This document shows positions 55,001 through 64,000 of a stretch of DNA of 64,000 nucleotides, piece after piece. Source of the stretch: Gigantopelta aegis (lineage: Eukaryota; Mollusca; Gastropoda; Neomphalida; Peltospiridae); NCBI RefSeq assembly GCF_016097555.1, contig NC_054712.1, positions 42,325,999 through 42,389,998 on the forward strand, written 5' to 3'. Position numbers and translations under genes: made by a program. The first letter of the stretch is position 1; each line of letters begins with the position of its first letter. The notes beneath the pieces are model-generated. The model saw only the letters and a program-made list of their open reading frames with translations. It had not been told where the DNA came from and did not search any database.

Positions 55001-58000
55001 CAGAACCGCGATGATGGGGAGAGGCTGGAAGTGGGGACTTCGATGACGGACGATCTTAAGACTTCGCCTGGTAGTCCCGTCCATACGTGTGGCTCTGAGG
55101 GTGCTATTCAGACTTCGCCATACGCCGCTGCCAAGAACTTCCAGACTGTGACGAATCCTGTGATATCATCGAAGGCGGAGGTGTTTTGTTCGAGTGGAGG
55201 CAGGGGCGGTGGTGGTGGCGAGGGTGGTGTAAAGAACACCAAGGACATGTGGGCGATCACCCAGCACGTGCACAAGGCAAAGATGGAGGAGCTGCACCAC
55301 AAGCTGGGCAGTCTGAGGCCGGCCGATCCCCACCTCCTGCAGAAACAGATCCAACTGGCCAGGCGGCAGTTCCTCGAGGAGTCGGACCAGGACGTACCAC
55401 ACAACACAGAGTCCAGGTTTGTGTGTGTTAAATTATAGATTTCTCCTCGTGTTGTGTCGTAGTTCTTCTAAATCTGAATCTTTTAAAGCTATCTTAGCAC
55501 TATAAAAATCATAAAACCATCGTAGGTTATGACACAACTGCAGCACATGCCATATTGACATCATAGACAAGGACAGACCACACAACACATAGTCCAGGTT
55601 TGTGTGTGTTTTATAGATTTCTTCTCGTGTTTTGTTGTAGTTCTCCTAAACCTGGTGAGGGATGTTTTAAGCTATATTAGCACTACGCAATCATAAAACC
55701 ATTGTAGGCTATGATGTCACTACAGCATGTGCCATAGTGACATCATAAACAAGGACAGACGACACACAACAGAGTCCAGGTTTATGTGTGTTTTATAGAT
55801 TTCTCCTTGTTTTGTGTCGTAGTTCTTCTAAACCTGATTAGGGATTTTTGAAGCTATCTTAGCACTTGGGAAATCATAAAACTGTCGTAGGTTATGTCAC
55901 AACAGCATGTGCCATCGTGACATCATAAACAAGGACAGACCACGCAACACCGTGCCTCGTGTGGTGTCATAGCTCTTCTAAATCTGGTTAGGGATGTTTT
56001 AAGGTATATTAGCACTAGGGAAATCATAAAACTATTGTAGGCTATGATGTGACTACAGCACATGCCATAGTGATGCCATAAACAAGGACAGACCACACAA
56101 CACAGAGTCCAGGTTTGTATTTAATGTATTTTGGTGTTTTTTTTGTCGTAGTTCTTCTAAATCTGATACGGGAGTTTTAAAGCAGTCTTAGCACTACAAA
56201 GTCATAAAATTATGATAGTCTATGATGTCCCTACAGCACTCGCCATATTGACATAATGGCTAAGGACAGACCACACAACACAGTCCAGTTTTGTCCATAT
56301 TTCATGGATTTCTCCTCATTTTGTCTCAACTTTTAAACCTGTATTAGCACTACAAAATCATAAAACCATCGTAGGCTATGATGTCACTACATGGCACAGT
56401 GATTATGATGGTTTTACGATTTTAAAGTGCTAAGATAGCTAAGAAAATATGGCCTTGATTCTCATATGATGCCACTGTATACCTCTATCATCGACATGGA
56501 TTATTTACTGAATGTTGGCTTGTTTTGCTGGCTTGCCATTAATAGGTGACTACGAGTGATTTTTTACTCCCCTTATTTAATATAATAATAAATGTCCATC
56601 GGATATAAAATTAAAAAGAATACTTCCCTAATGAATGATTATTATTTACATAATTTGTGCATTTTGATAACCTTACAAGTGATGTATAAATTGAAAACGT
56701 CATCCCTGTTTGGTTAATATTAGTTTGTAGTATGGTGTTAATATTTAATTATAAACCAATGACGTTGCATCATTCTTCTGTATCAATTTGTTTAGGTCGC
56801 ATGAAATAGCCGCCTTTAATTTAATTTTCACCTGTTATTTCTATGCTGTGGTTTTGTGTTTGCTGAATGTTTGCTTGTTTTGTGTTGTAGTTCTTCCCCT
56901 GCTCAGTCTGATGATACACCTCTATCACCAGTGTGGATTATTTACTGAATGTTTGATTGTTTTGTGTTCTACCCCTGGTGATTCTGATGATACAGCACCA
57001 TCGTACACCTCTGTCGTTAGTGTGGATTATTTACTGAATGTTTGATTGTTTTGTGTTATAGTTCTTCCCCTGCTGATTCTGATGATACAGCAACATCGTA
57101 CACCTCTGTCATCAGTGTGGATTATTTACTGAATGTTTACTGATTATTTACTGAATGTTTGATTGTTTTGTGTTATAGTTCTTCCCCGAATGTTTGATTG
57201 TTTTGTCTTGTAGTTTTACCCCTGCTGATTCTGATGATACAGCACCATCGTACACCTCTATCATCAGTGTGGATTATTTACTGAATGTTTGCTTGTTTTG
57301 AGTTGTAGTTTTACCCCTTGAGTCTGATGATACAGCACCATCGTACACCTCTATCATTAGTGTGGATTATTTACTGAATGTTTGATTGTTTTGTGTTGTA
57401 GTTCTACCCCTGGTGATTCTGATGATACAGCACCATCGTACACCTCTGTCGTTAGTGTGGATTATTTACTGAATGTTTGATTGTTTTGTGTTGTAGTTCT
57501 ACCCCTGGTGATTCTGATGATACAGCACCATCGTACACCTCTGTCATCAGTGTGGATTATTTACTGAATGTTTGATTGTTTTGTGTTGTAGTTCTACCCC
57601 TGGTGATTCTGATGATACAGCACCATCGTACACCTCTGTCATCAGTGTGGATTATTTACTGAATGTTTGATTGTTTTGTGTTGTAGTTCTACCCCAGGTG
57701 ATTCTGATGATACAGCACCATCGTACACCTCTGTCATCAGTGTGGATTATTTACTGAATGTTTGATTGTTTTGTGTTGTAGTTCTACCCCTGGTGATTCT
57801 GATGATACAGCACCATCATACACCTCTGTGATCAGCATGGATGGAGAGAAACTCGTCTTGGCATCCAGATGTCTGAAGACTCTTATGGTATGACATATGA
57901 CACGAAAAATACTCTAGTTTCCTTAAATCCCGTATTTTAGTCCTGCCAGAAAACTTTCCTGCCCTTGTTTTGCTTACAAGAACCTAATTTTCATAGCCAT

Positions 58001-61000
58001 TCAGAGTTTTAGACCTGGGGAATTATTAATTTCTTCCCATACTTAGATAATTGGGAACCATTAAAGATATTACTATATTGTGTATTTATATAAAAAATTA
58101 TATTCACATTCTAAGGGCAGATAAAAATTACTCTCCTTGAATTAGTCTGAGGGGAGTATCCCCTTGAACGGCAAGGTCTAGAGTTAGTGAATTTTTTGTC
58201 CAGTGTCATTTTCAGTTGTGATGAAAGGACAAACGTCCATCTGCACATCCTCCATACAGACAAGCACATTTGGTGCTCTTGCAGAACAATGACGGTAAAA
58301 TAAATGGATATTAATTATCACGCGAGCTTGTGTAAGAGTCGAGCAGTATTTAAGTGACTTATTGCTAGACAGCAAAACCTCCCATTTTATTGAAACTTAA
58401 GTTGCCAAATGCTGTAGATCCTGAAATTAATGCGTCCCAAAATTAATTGCAGTGACGGTGGGCAGACAAAAATACGACATGAAATTAATACGAGTGGCCT
58501 CCCTATGAAATATTACTTTTCTAATAATACACGTCTGTCTACTTTTCGTTTAAATCTGAGTTACAGGCGTCTTTAATTAGATGAACTCACTAATATGTTA
58601 GTGTACACATCAATTAGCCTGTTTAATCCCTAGTGTTTTTTGTGGAGTTCAACTCAAAGCATATTTTTGCAGCAATGATTTACATAACGTGTATAATTAC
58701 CTAAATCTGGCTAAACATTATCATACATGTACCATTGCAACTATATCTTATTAAGATATGCCGACAAAGTTGCAGTGAACTTGAACAGCAAAAACAAAGA
58801 AATGGTCGTGCTAAAACCCATTCACGCATGATGCATTGTGTCGGCTTTTGCTGGCCTATTGGACAATTAGTCTATCTTACCTACGATGATTTGTGCTCAT
58901 GTTGTTTTACAAATGTATAAATTAGAATTTTAATCTTTCTTTACTGGCCTCAATAGTGTTGTGGTTAAGCCATCAGACATAAGGGTGGTAGATACAGGGT
59001 TCGCAGCCCAGTACAAGCAAGTTTTAATGACTCAGTGGGTAGGTGTAAGACTATTACACCCTCTTCTCTCTCACTAACAACTAAGCTACTCTCCTGGACA
59101 GACAACCCAGATAGCTGAGGTGTGTGCCCAGGACTGCGTGCTGGAGCCTTAATTGGATATAAGTACAAAAATAAATTGAAATAAAATGAATGTCATAGTT
59201 AAGCCATCGGATATGAGGCTGGTGGGTACAGGGTTTGCAGTCCGGTACCAGCTCCCACCCAGAGCGAGTTTTAATGACTCAATGGGTAGGTGTGAGACCA
59301 CTAGTCCATTACACACTTTTTTTCTATCACTAACCACTAACAACTAACCCACTGTCCTGGACAGACATCCCATATAGCTGAGGCGTGTGCCCAGGGCACC
59401 ATGCTTGGATATAAGCACGAAAATAAGTTGCAATGAAAACAAAATTTTGTTTGTTTTAATAGCATATGACACATGCATGTAGCTTGCTGAACTATTGCTG
59501 GATACATTTAAAAAAAAAAAATGCATCATATTATTAATGCGAATAACACGAACCCGCATTTTTCGCATGAACATTAAAATTGTTATATTAGAATCACATT
59601 AATTTCAGGATCTACAGTATATCATGGTGTTATATTCAAGAAAAATTATTATTTTACGAATGGATTGCAATTTTCAGTCAGCTTGACTGGTTGAACAAGT
59701 TGTTAGAACAGTCTACTTGTCTTGCACCAAAACCACTTGTAGATGAGTGTTAACAAAGAGCTGTCCTCTCTCTCCTGTTTCAGAAAGCTGTCAACAAGAT
59801 TTGTCAGATGAAGGGTACCCACTTGATAAAGTTAGAGAGCACTGAAGGCTGTGACATACAGGTATATTTTAATTTGTTGTTTCTTAATTTTTAAGGGTGG
59901 AAGTGTTCACCCACCTCAGCCAACCCTTTTAACCCCCATTCCAACCAGTGCTCCAATCTTATATGGTCTCTGGGATCGATCCCTGTTTGTGGACCTGTTG
60001 AGAGATTTTTCATTCCCACTAGTGCACCACGACTGGTATATCAATGGCTGTGGTATGTGCTATCCTGTCTGAGATGGTGCATATAAAAGATAGCGTAGCG
60101 GGTTTCCTCATTAAGACTATATTTAAAAAATATTACCAATTGTTGGCTGTCCATAGCCGATGATTAATAAATCAACATGTTCTAGTGGTGTCGTTAAACA
60201 AAACAAACTTTGTATTGTGTCATACACCATATTTGTTGCTGTAACAGACACAAACAAAGTGTGAGACAGATTTAAAATTGATATTTAATTTGTATGTTTG
60301 GTTGAGTTTGCTTTATTTTATCTGAGATATTTTTAAAACTGCAGCAATTATTTCTATTTTATGTTCATAGTCAAGCATGCCAAGGAAAGCAAAAGTGTCA
60401 GCGACGAAGCACGTAGTTAGAAGTACACCATTTAAAAGTACGTACTGTGCTTTTTAATCATTTATTCCTTTCTTCTTTTCACTTATTAGTATCTGATTAC
60501 TGGTTTGTGTTTTCCGTTTTATTATTTATCTCTGAACCGTTTAAGAATTGCATTTTTATGTCTTAATTTATAAATTTTTATGCTGAAAATGATTTCATTT
60601 CCTGGTTTTAATATTTCTAAAAGGTTGATTTTAAAATGGTCCATATTACTGACCTTTTAAAGCAAAATTTCAGTGTCGTAAATGACATACAATTTACTGA
60701 AGTAAACCACACATTTTGGTTTGACCAGGGTTTAAGCATGTTGTGTTTAAAAACATATAGCCAATCGTGGAATGTTATTTGTATTAGCATTTTGTTTGTT
60801 TTAAAAGAGTATGCAGACATTAACTTCCAGCTCATAGCGTGTGGCTCGTACCCTCATAAAACTGTTAAAAACATTGTGAACGGCTTATTATTAGTGATTA
60901 ATTTATACATGAAATATATTTGTCAAATACAGTTGTAATTAGTTTGGGTGGGGTTTTTTTTGTGTGTGATTAATCTAACAGTACATCTTAAAACTGTTGC

Positions 61001-63493
61001 CCTTAGCTTTTAGGTGGTGTAAAATATTTTCGATTGTTACTGTTACGTTTTTATTGATAACTTAAACACTACTGCAGGCCTTAAATTTGGCAAATTAAAG
61101 GGCAAGACCATTTGGCACAGACCAATGGAGACTTTTTGAGGGCATTGCGGTCAGAATGCAGGGCAACAAGGCAAACTTTAACAAGCAAAACAGCACGCAT
61201 TCAACATTAAGCAGGGGGCGGGATCGATCCCCGTCGGTGGGCCCATTGCGCTATTTCTCGTTCCAGCCAGTGCACCATGACTGGTATATCAAAGGCCGTG
61301 GGATGGTGCATATAAAATATCACTTGCTGCTAATCGAAAGGAGTAGCCCATGAGGTGGCGACAGCGGGTTTCCTCTCTCAATATCTGTTTGGTCCTTAAC
61401 CATATGTCTGATGCCATATAACCATAAATAAAATGTGTTGAGTGCGTCGTTAAACAAAACCTTTCTTTATAATAAAATCCCTTGCTGCTAATCGAAAAGA
61501 GTAGCCCATAAAGTGGCGACAGCAGGTTTCCTCCCTCAATATCTGTGTGGTCCTTAACCCTATGTCCGACACATATAACCATAAATAAAATGTGTTGAGT
61601 GCATTGTTAAATAAAACATTTCTTTCCTTATAATAAAACAACTTTCAGGAGTCGTGTTTGAGTATGATGACCAGTTAGTACCGAGTATTATGAGGGCATT
61701 GAAGCATATGACTATTTATTACGACAATTTGCAGCTTGACCCTGCTACTGACAACTTTTTACTTTAATTATTATTTTTGTTAAGTCCCATACTTGTTACC
61801 CGTCTCGGACACTAGCATCGGCAGCTTTTAGTTCTGCCTGTCATTTAGACATGGTTCACATTCTGTGCTACTTTCAGATCCGCCTTCTCACAACTTTGGT
61901 CAAGGTGATGGGCTGTCGAAGTTTGGTGAACAAAGCTTTGAATGGCAGATTCTACACGAGGAACTGGACACAAACTCGTTCAGCAATAGAGAGCCTCAGT
62001 ACGATCCTGAGGAGTCGTGTTCTGCTGAAAGTAAGTAGATTGGTGATGTACTAGTGTACGATCTCGTTTAACACTAGAGAGAGTCAGTACGATCCTGAGG
62101 AGTCGTGTTCTGTTGAAAGTAAGTAGATTGGTGATGTTCTAGTGTATGATCTTGTTTAACACTAGAGAGAGTCAGTACTATCCTGAGGAGTTGTATTCTG
62201 TTGAAAGTAAGTAGACTAGTGACGTTCATCTGATTTATAAAATATTAAACGAGGGAAATAATTTTCAATCGTCACAAGCTTTTTAGCGAGTGACAATGAA
62301 AATAATTGCACAACTGGTATATCAAAGGAATGCGCTACCCAATCTACTAATGGAAAATTTTTGTGGGTTTCCTCTTTAAGACTATAATGACAAAATTATC
62401 AAATGTTTGGCATCCAGTAGCTGATGATTAATGAATTGGTGTGCTCAAGTGGTGTCTTGATAATTGCAAGAAAGTCCTTTAAAAAGGACCATCCTGACTT
62501 TGCAACTATTGTGACGTATTTTCAAATAAAAATTACTTTTCTTTTCAACATTACCTGTCCTCAAACAAGTGCACTCACCTCCTACAGCTAGTAGTCTGGT
62601 CCTAACATACCAAAAGCCAATGGGATGGCCTAAATTCTTCTACTGTATGCTCCTTCTAGTTCCGGTCACGTGACTGTAACTCCCTTCATTTTTCCTTCGC
62701 TGTTCGGTTAGGACATCCATTACTTTGGCGTTGATTTATCAAATGTGTTTCTGGTTCTAGTATAAATTGTTTTGTAGGTTAGAAATTAATTTTTAGGTAA
62801 AATACAGTTTGGGCTGCCTACAAACATTAGGATAAAAAGAGACCTTGTGTATACAGACATCTAAACAAGACAATGTATCGTATATGTGAGTTTAGTTGTT
62901 GGAGATGCTCTGTTATCCGGAAACATATTGCAATGGCAAACCTCTGGCAAGAATCTATAGGCAGTCCTGTAAATATTGTATACATGTAACATGATGAACT
63001 GGGTCTGTGTTTTCAGATTTAAGGTGAGACTCTTGCGAAGAAGCTATAGAGAGTTGTAAATATTGTATAACATAGAACTGGGTCTGTGATTCAGATGTAA
63101 GACAATACTCTTGACAAGAAGCTATAGACAGTCCTGTAAATATTGTATAACATAGAACTGGGTCTGTGATTCAGATGTAAGACAATACTCTTGACAAGAA
63201 GCTATAGACAGTCCTGTAAATATTGTATAACATGATGAGCTGGGTCTGTGTTTTCAGATTTAAGACAGGACTCTTGAGAAGAAGCTATAGACAGTCCTGT
63301 AAATATTGTATAACATGATGAACTGATGTGAGATTTAACACATGTTGAGCTGGGTCTTGTGTTTTCAGATTTAAGACAGTACTCTGACAAGAAACTGCTG
63401 GGTCTGGCCAAACGCTCGTTGTCACGACATCAGCCCGAGAACTGGCACTCGATGCATCATGACTTCCCAGAAGTCTGTCTCCTCAATCTCGAG
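51903..63493 (+). CDS. Serine-rich protein gene, eight exons, continues beyond the window
   Basis: Exons 51903-52014, 53573-53694, 54572-55416, 57782-57887, 59784-59861, 60371-60437, 61878-62030 and 63369-63493 join without a phase error into 536 residues with no stop. The last donor (GAG, gtaact) leads out of the window. The start ATG is preceded in frame by TGA two codons upstream. The N-terminal half is basic then Ser-rich and probably disordered. Residues about 301-350 (ITQHVHKAKMEELHHKLGSL, QKQIQLARRQFLEES) look helical or coiled-coil. The later part contains LVLASRCLKTLMKAVNKICQ and RSLSRHQPENWHSMHHDFPE. I do not recognise the family. A cytoskeletal or scaffold role would be a guess. 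Introns 3 and 7 contain tandem arrays of duplicated splice junctions. Confidence 0.8.
53573..53694 (+). CDS. Serine-rich gene exon 2
   Basis: Acceptor ttatttctttcag; donor TCACAG followed by gtgagg. The exon completes a GAC codon and encodes MKPPLPKRSTSMFESQEDRF through DNERYSQ, with a proline-rich and a serine-rich segment. Confidence 0.78.
53855..54150 (+). repeat. SINE family 1 in intron 2
   Basis: Head partly degraded (ccagtcatttggtccagcaa), core and tail good, ending near the gagtgcgtcattaaata block. Confidence 0.85.
54375..54490 (+). repeat. SINE family 1, 3' fragment in intron 2
   Basis: Starts at the acagcgggtttcctccctca block and includes the full tail with a TTCCTTCC end. Confidence 0.82.
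54572..55416 (+). CDS. Serine-rich gene exon 3 (largest)
   Basis: Acceptor cgttatttcag; donor GTCCAG followed by gtttgtg (a weak donor), phase 2. Encodes 281 residues: Ser-rich tracts (SSIDSSASESSSSASHRP, QSSTSSSSSGDQSD), two Gly runs (RSSGGGGSDG, GGRGGGGGEGG), a hydrophobic VNVYIHNVKVEQQN strand-like piece and the helical LLQKQIQLARRQFLEES. The last about 30 bases plus donor are the unit that is tandemly repeated downstream in the intron. Confidence 0.85.
55417..56400 (+). repeat. Tandem array of duplicated splice donor (about 182-bp unit), intron 3
   Basis: Units repeat the end of exon 3 (ccacacaacacagagtccag) with its gt and about 150 bases of intron. Donor copies lie at 55417 (used by the model), 55598, 55780 and 56113; two more units near 55950 and 56288 have lost or altered the GT. 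Each unit also contains a pseudo-acceptor (tgttgtagttct) like those of the second array. Use of any later donor would add a stop (AAA TTA TAG follows the first junction in frame). Confidence 0.85.
56465..57781 (+). repeat. Tandem array of duplicated splice acceptor (95-bp unit), intron 3
   Basis: Units repeat the intron end (gattgttttgtgttgtag) plus the first about 55 bases of exon 4 and a gtggattatttactgaatgt segment. Copy starts: 56891, about 56966 (AG lost), 57062, 57179 (truncated), 57214, 57309, 57402, 57497, 57592, 57687, then the true exon at 57782. The last five steps are exactly 95 bases. A more decayed copy lies near 56465. In each decoy, the exon frame runs into CTG AAT GTT TGA. 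Confidence 0.9.
57782..57887 (+). CDS. Serine-rich gene exon 4
   Basis: Acceptor tgtgttgtag; donor CTTATG followed by gtatga. Encodes STPGDSDDTAPSYTSVISMD then GEKLVLASRCLKTLM. Only this last copy of the repeated acceptor region continues into GGAGAGAAACTC and a donor, so it is the only copy that can be a complete exon. Confidence 0.8.
58944..59190 (+). repeat. SINE family 3 (nested)
   Basis: Head (ggcctcaatagtgttgtgg), box-B-like ggttcgcagccc, then the ctggacagacaacccagata block and a gtacaaaaataaattgaaat end. Confidence 0.8.
59191..59447 (+). repeat. SINE family 3 (nested, second tandem copy)
   Basis: Directly follows the previous copy: tgtcatagttaagccatcgg start, gttt gcagtccggtacc, tail to gcacgaaaataagttgc. 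The head lacks its first bases, so it may have inserted into the A-rich tail of the first copy. Confidence 0.78.
59784..59861 (+). CDS. Serine-rich gene exon 5
   Basis: Acceptor tctcctgtttcag; donor ATACAG followed by gtatat. 26 codons, phase 0 at both ends: KAVNKICQMKGTHLIKLEST then EGCDIQ. Confidence 0.75.
59960..60210 (+). repeat. SINE family 1b in intron 5
   Basis: Core (tgcaccacgactggtatatc) and 1b tail (the gtgtcgttaaacaaaacaaac end) are clear; the head is shortened. Confidence 0.82.
60371..60437 (+). CDS. Serine-rich gene exon 6
   Basis: Acceptor atgttcatag; donor TTTAAAA followed by gtacgt, phase 1. A second GT seven bases later would put a stop in the next exon, so the first is chosen. 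Encodes SSMPRKAKVSATKHVVRSTP then FK, a basic segment. Confidence 0.68.
61213..61468 (+). repeat. SINE family 1 in intron 6
   Basis: Starts in the head (gggcgggatcgatccccgtc, with part of the head missing) and runs to the tail. Confidence 0.85.
61475..61625 (+). repeat. SINE family 1, 3' fragment, tandem to the previous copy
   Basis: Starts at aaaatcccttgctgctaatc right after the tail of the previous copy and repeats the distal half to the tail. This may be a tandem duplication of the SINE's 3' half. Confidence 0.8.
61878..62030 (+). CDS. Serine-rich gene exon 7
   Basis: Acceptor gctactttcag; donor GAAA followed by gtaagt, a near-perfect donor. Encodes NPPSHNFGQGDGLSKFGEQS, FEWQILHEELDTNSFSNREP and QYDPEESCSAE, an acidic segment. 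The last about 55 bases plus the donor recur twice downstream. Confidence 0.78.
62031..62225 (+). repeat. Tandem array of duplicated splice donor (88-bp unit), intron 7
   Basis: Two extra copies of the exon 7 end (tcagtacgatcctgaggagt ... tgaaa) plus gtaagtag follow the true donor at 62031. Donor copies are at 62119 and 62207, exactly 88 bases apart each time. All keep gtaagtag, an excellent 5' splice site. Exon extension to a later copy would read GAA AGT AAG TAG, a stop. Confidence 0.9.
62305..62470 (+). repeat. SINE family 1b fragment in intron 7
   Basis: Carries caactggtatatcaaagg, then the 1b tail (aaatgtttggcatccagtag, gtggtgtcttg). Head and very end are missing. Confidence 0.7.
62765..62945 (+). 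repeat. Fragment of the TTAA MITE of 16999-17390
   Basis: Shares the acagtttgggct, ctaaacaagaca and tccggaaacat blocks with the right half of that MITE. Termini are not present. Confidence 0.6.
62995..63368 (+). repeat. Tandem array of duplicated splice acceptor (about 80-bp unit), intron 7
   Basis: Units repeat gctgggtctgtgttttcag plus the first about 25 bases of exon 8 (atttaagacagtactct) and a gctatagacagtcctgtaaa segment. Copy starts: 63017, 63095, 63175, 63258, then the true exon at 63369. Spacing is 78, 80, 83 and 111 bases. In most decoys an extra T gives TCT TGA in frame, so use of a decoy would stop translation at once. Confidence 0.88.
63369..63493 (+). CDS. Serine-rich gene exon 8
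   Basis: Acceptor cttgtgttttcag; donor CTCGAG followed by gtaact. Encodes LRQYSDKKLLGLAKRSLSRH, then QPENWHSMHHDFPEVCLLNL and E. Only this copy of the repeated region goes on into the long open segment with a donor. The gene continues beyond the window. Confidence 0.8.
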
Positions 63494-63568
63494 GTAACTC
63501 TCTCTCTCTTTACCAGAACCATTCTCCTTGATGGAACTCTGTAGTGTGTTCAGGAACAGTATTACTTC

Positions 63569-63730
63569 CACGGATTGAAGGATCGATTCCTCTCTGTGGA
63601 CCCATTCATTGATTGGGCTTTTGACTGTGCCATCCACAGCACCATAACTAGTATATCAGGTCATGGTATGCTGCCCTGTTTGGGAATGTGCATATAAAAG
63701 ATCTCTTGCTACTAATGAAAAAATGGCGGT
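63569..63730 (+). repeat. SINE family 1 fragment, degenerate, intron 8
   Basis: Pieces of head and core (gatcgattcctctctgtgga, catataaaagatctcttgct) are recognisable; the tail is missing. Confidence 0.65.
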
Positions 63731-64000
63731 GGGTGGGATGGAAATGACAGTGAAAAAATGATGGATGTAGAGGAATAGGTATGGAAATACTGTAAACGTC
63801 TTAAAATTTAGCTTTAACTGGCCCCAGGCAAGTAAAGCTGTTGAGGATGACTACAGTTTGAATGAAGCTAGTCCTCCTGGTCTCTTAGATATGTTTTAAT
63901 GTGATTATTGTGCAGTCATACAAAGGTTTGAATTTTTTCACGATGAGCTTCAAATGTTGCATATATTATCAGTCAGGTGGTTCTAATCAATGGAGAACTA

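Larger units (their letters stand above)
58412..59617 (-). mobile_element. TIR element, copy 2, with two nested SINEs
   Basis: Reverse copy of 44588-45436 (CTGTAGATCCTGAAATTAAT at the left, its complement at the right). Two SINE family 3 copies (58944-59190 and 59191-59447) sit inside it in tandem, enlarging it to about 1.2 kb. It lies in intron 4 of the serine-rich gene. Confidence 0.78.

Noticed and set aside
56788-57045. An 85-codon plus-strand frame ending in repeated DYLLNV segments
   Set aside because: It is made of the decoy-acceptor repeat units, lacks a donor and reads through intron sequence.

Overview
The window is animal genomic DNA, most likely from a mollusc and probably a gastropod. 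The evidence is intron-rich genes on both strands, dense tRNA-headed SINE copies of a type I associate with gastropods, Tc1-type transposons, LINE remnants and abundant microsatellites. The taxon is an inference from repeat style. I recognised no LTR retrovirus, Polinton or other virus-like element.

Four host loci can be supported. (1) A speriolin (SPATC1)-like gene on the minus strand spans 28166 down to 8805. Its four exons join in frame, all introns are phase 1, and it encodes about 484 residues. (2) A BTB-BACK-Kelch gene lies on the plus strand, with an uninterrupted coding exon at 35564-37195 behind a clear 3' splice site. (3) The 3'-terminal coding exon of an unidentified minus-strand gene lies at 48264-48392, with a polyadenylation signal downstream. 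(4) A serine-rich gene of unknown family runs on the plus strand from 51903 past the window end. Eight exons join in perfect phase to give 536 residues so far.

Layout: 1-8.8 kb is intergenic repeat DNA (SINEs, a long-TIR element). 8.8-28.2 kb is the speriolin gene, whose introns hold a Tc1 element (13.1-14.7 kb), TTAA-type MITEs, a 29-bp satellite (17.5-17.8 kb), a 6-kb foldback palindrome carrying a decayed XPG/FEN-like nuclease gene (18.7-24.8 kb) and a MULE-like element with a 9-bp target duplication (26.3-27.1 kb). 28-35 kb is SINE-rich and holds one Tc1 element nested in another. 35.5-37.2 kb is the Kelch gene. 37.5-43.1 kb holds a foldback-type element and two decayed LINEs of different clades. 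44-51.9 kb is repeats plus the terminal exon. 51.9-64 kb is the serine-rich gene.

Two observations stand out. In the serine-rich gene, introns 3 and 7 each begin with tandem copies of the preceding exon's 3' end plus its splice donor, and end with tandem copies of the splice acceptor plus the following exon's 5' end. The result is four splice-junction minisatellites, each made of decoy sites that would introduce stop codons if used. The foldback palindrome has arms of about 2.6-2.9 kb built from about 145-bp subrepeats, begins at both ends with an inverted tRNA-like SINE head, and carries the nuclease gene's C-terminal half in both arms.
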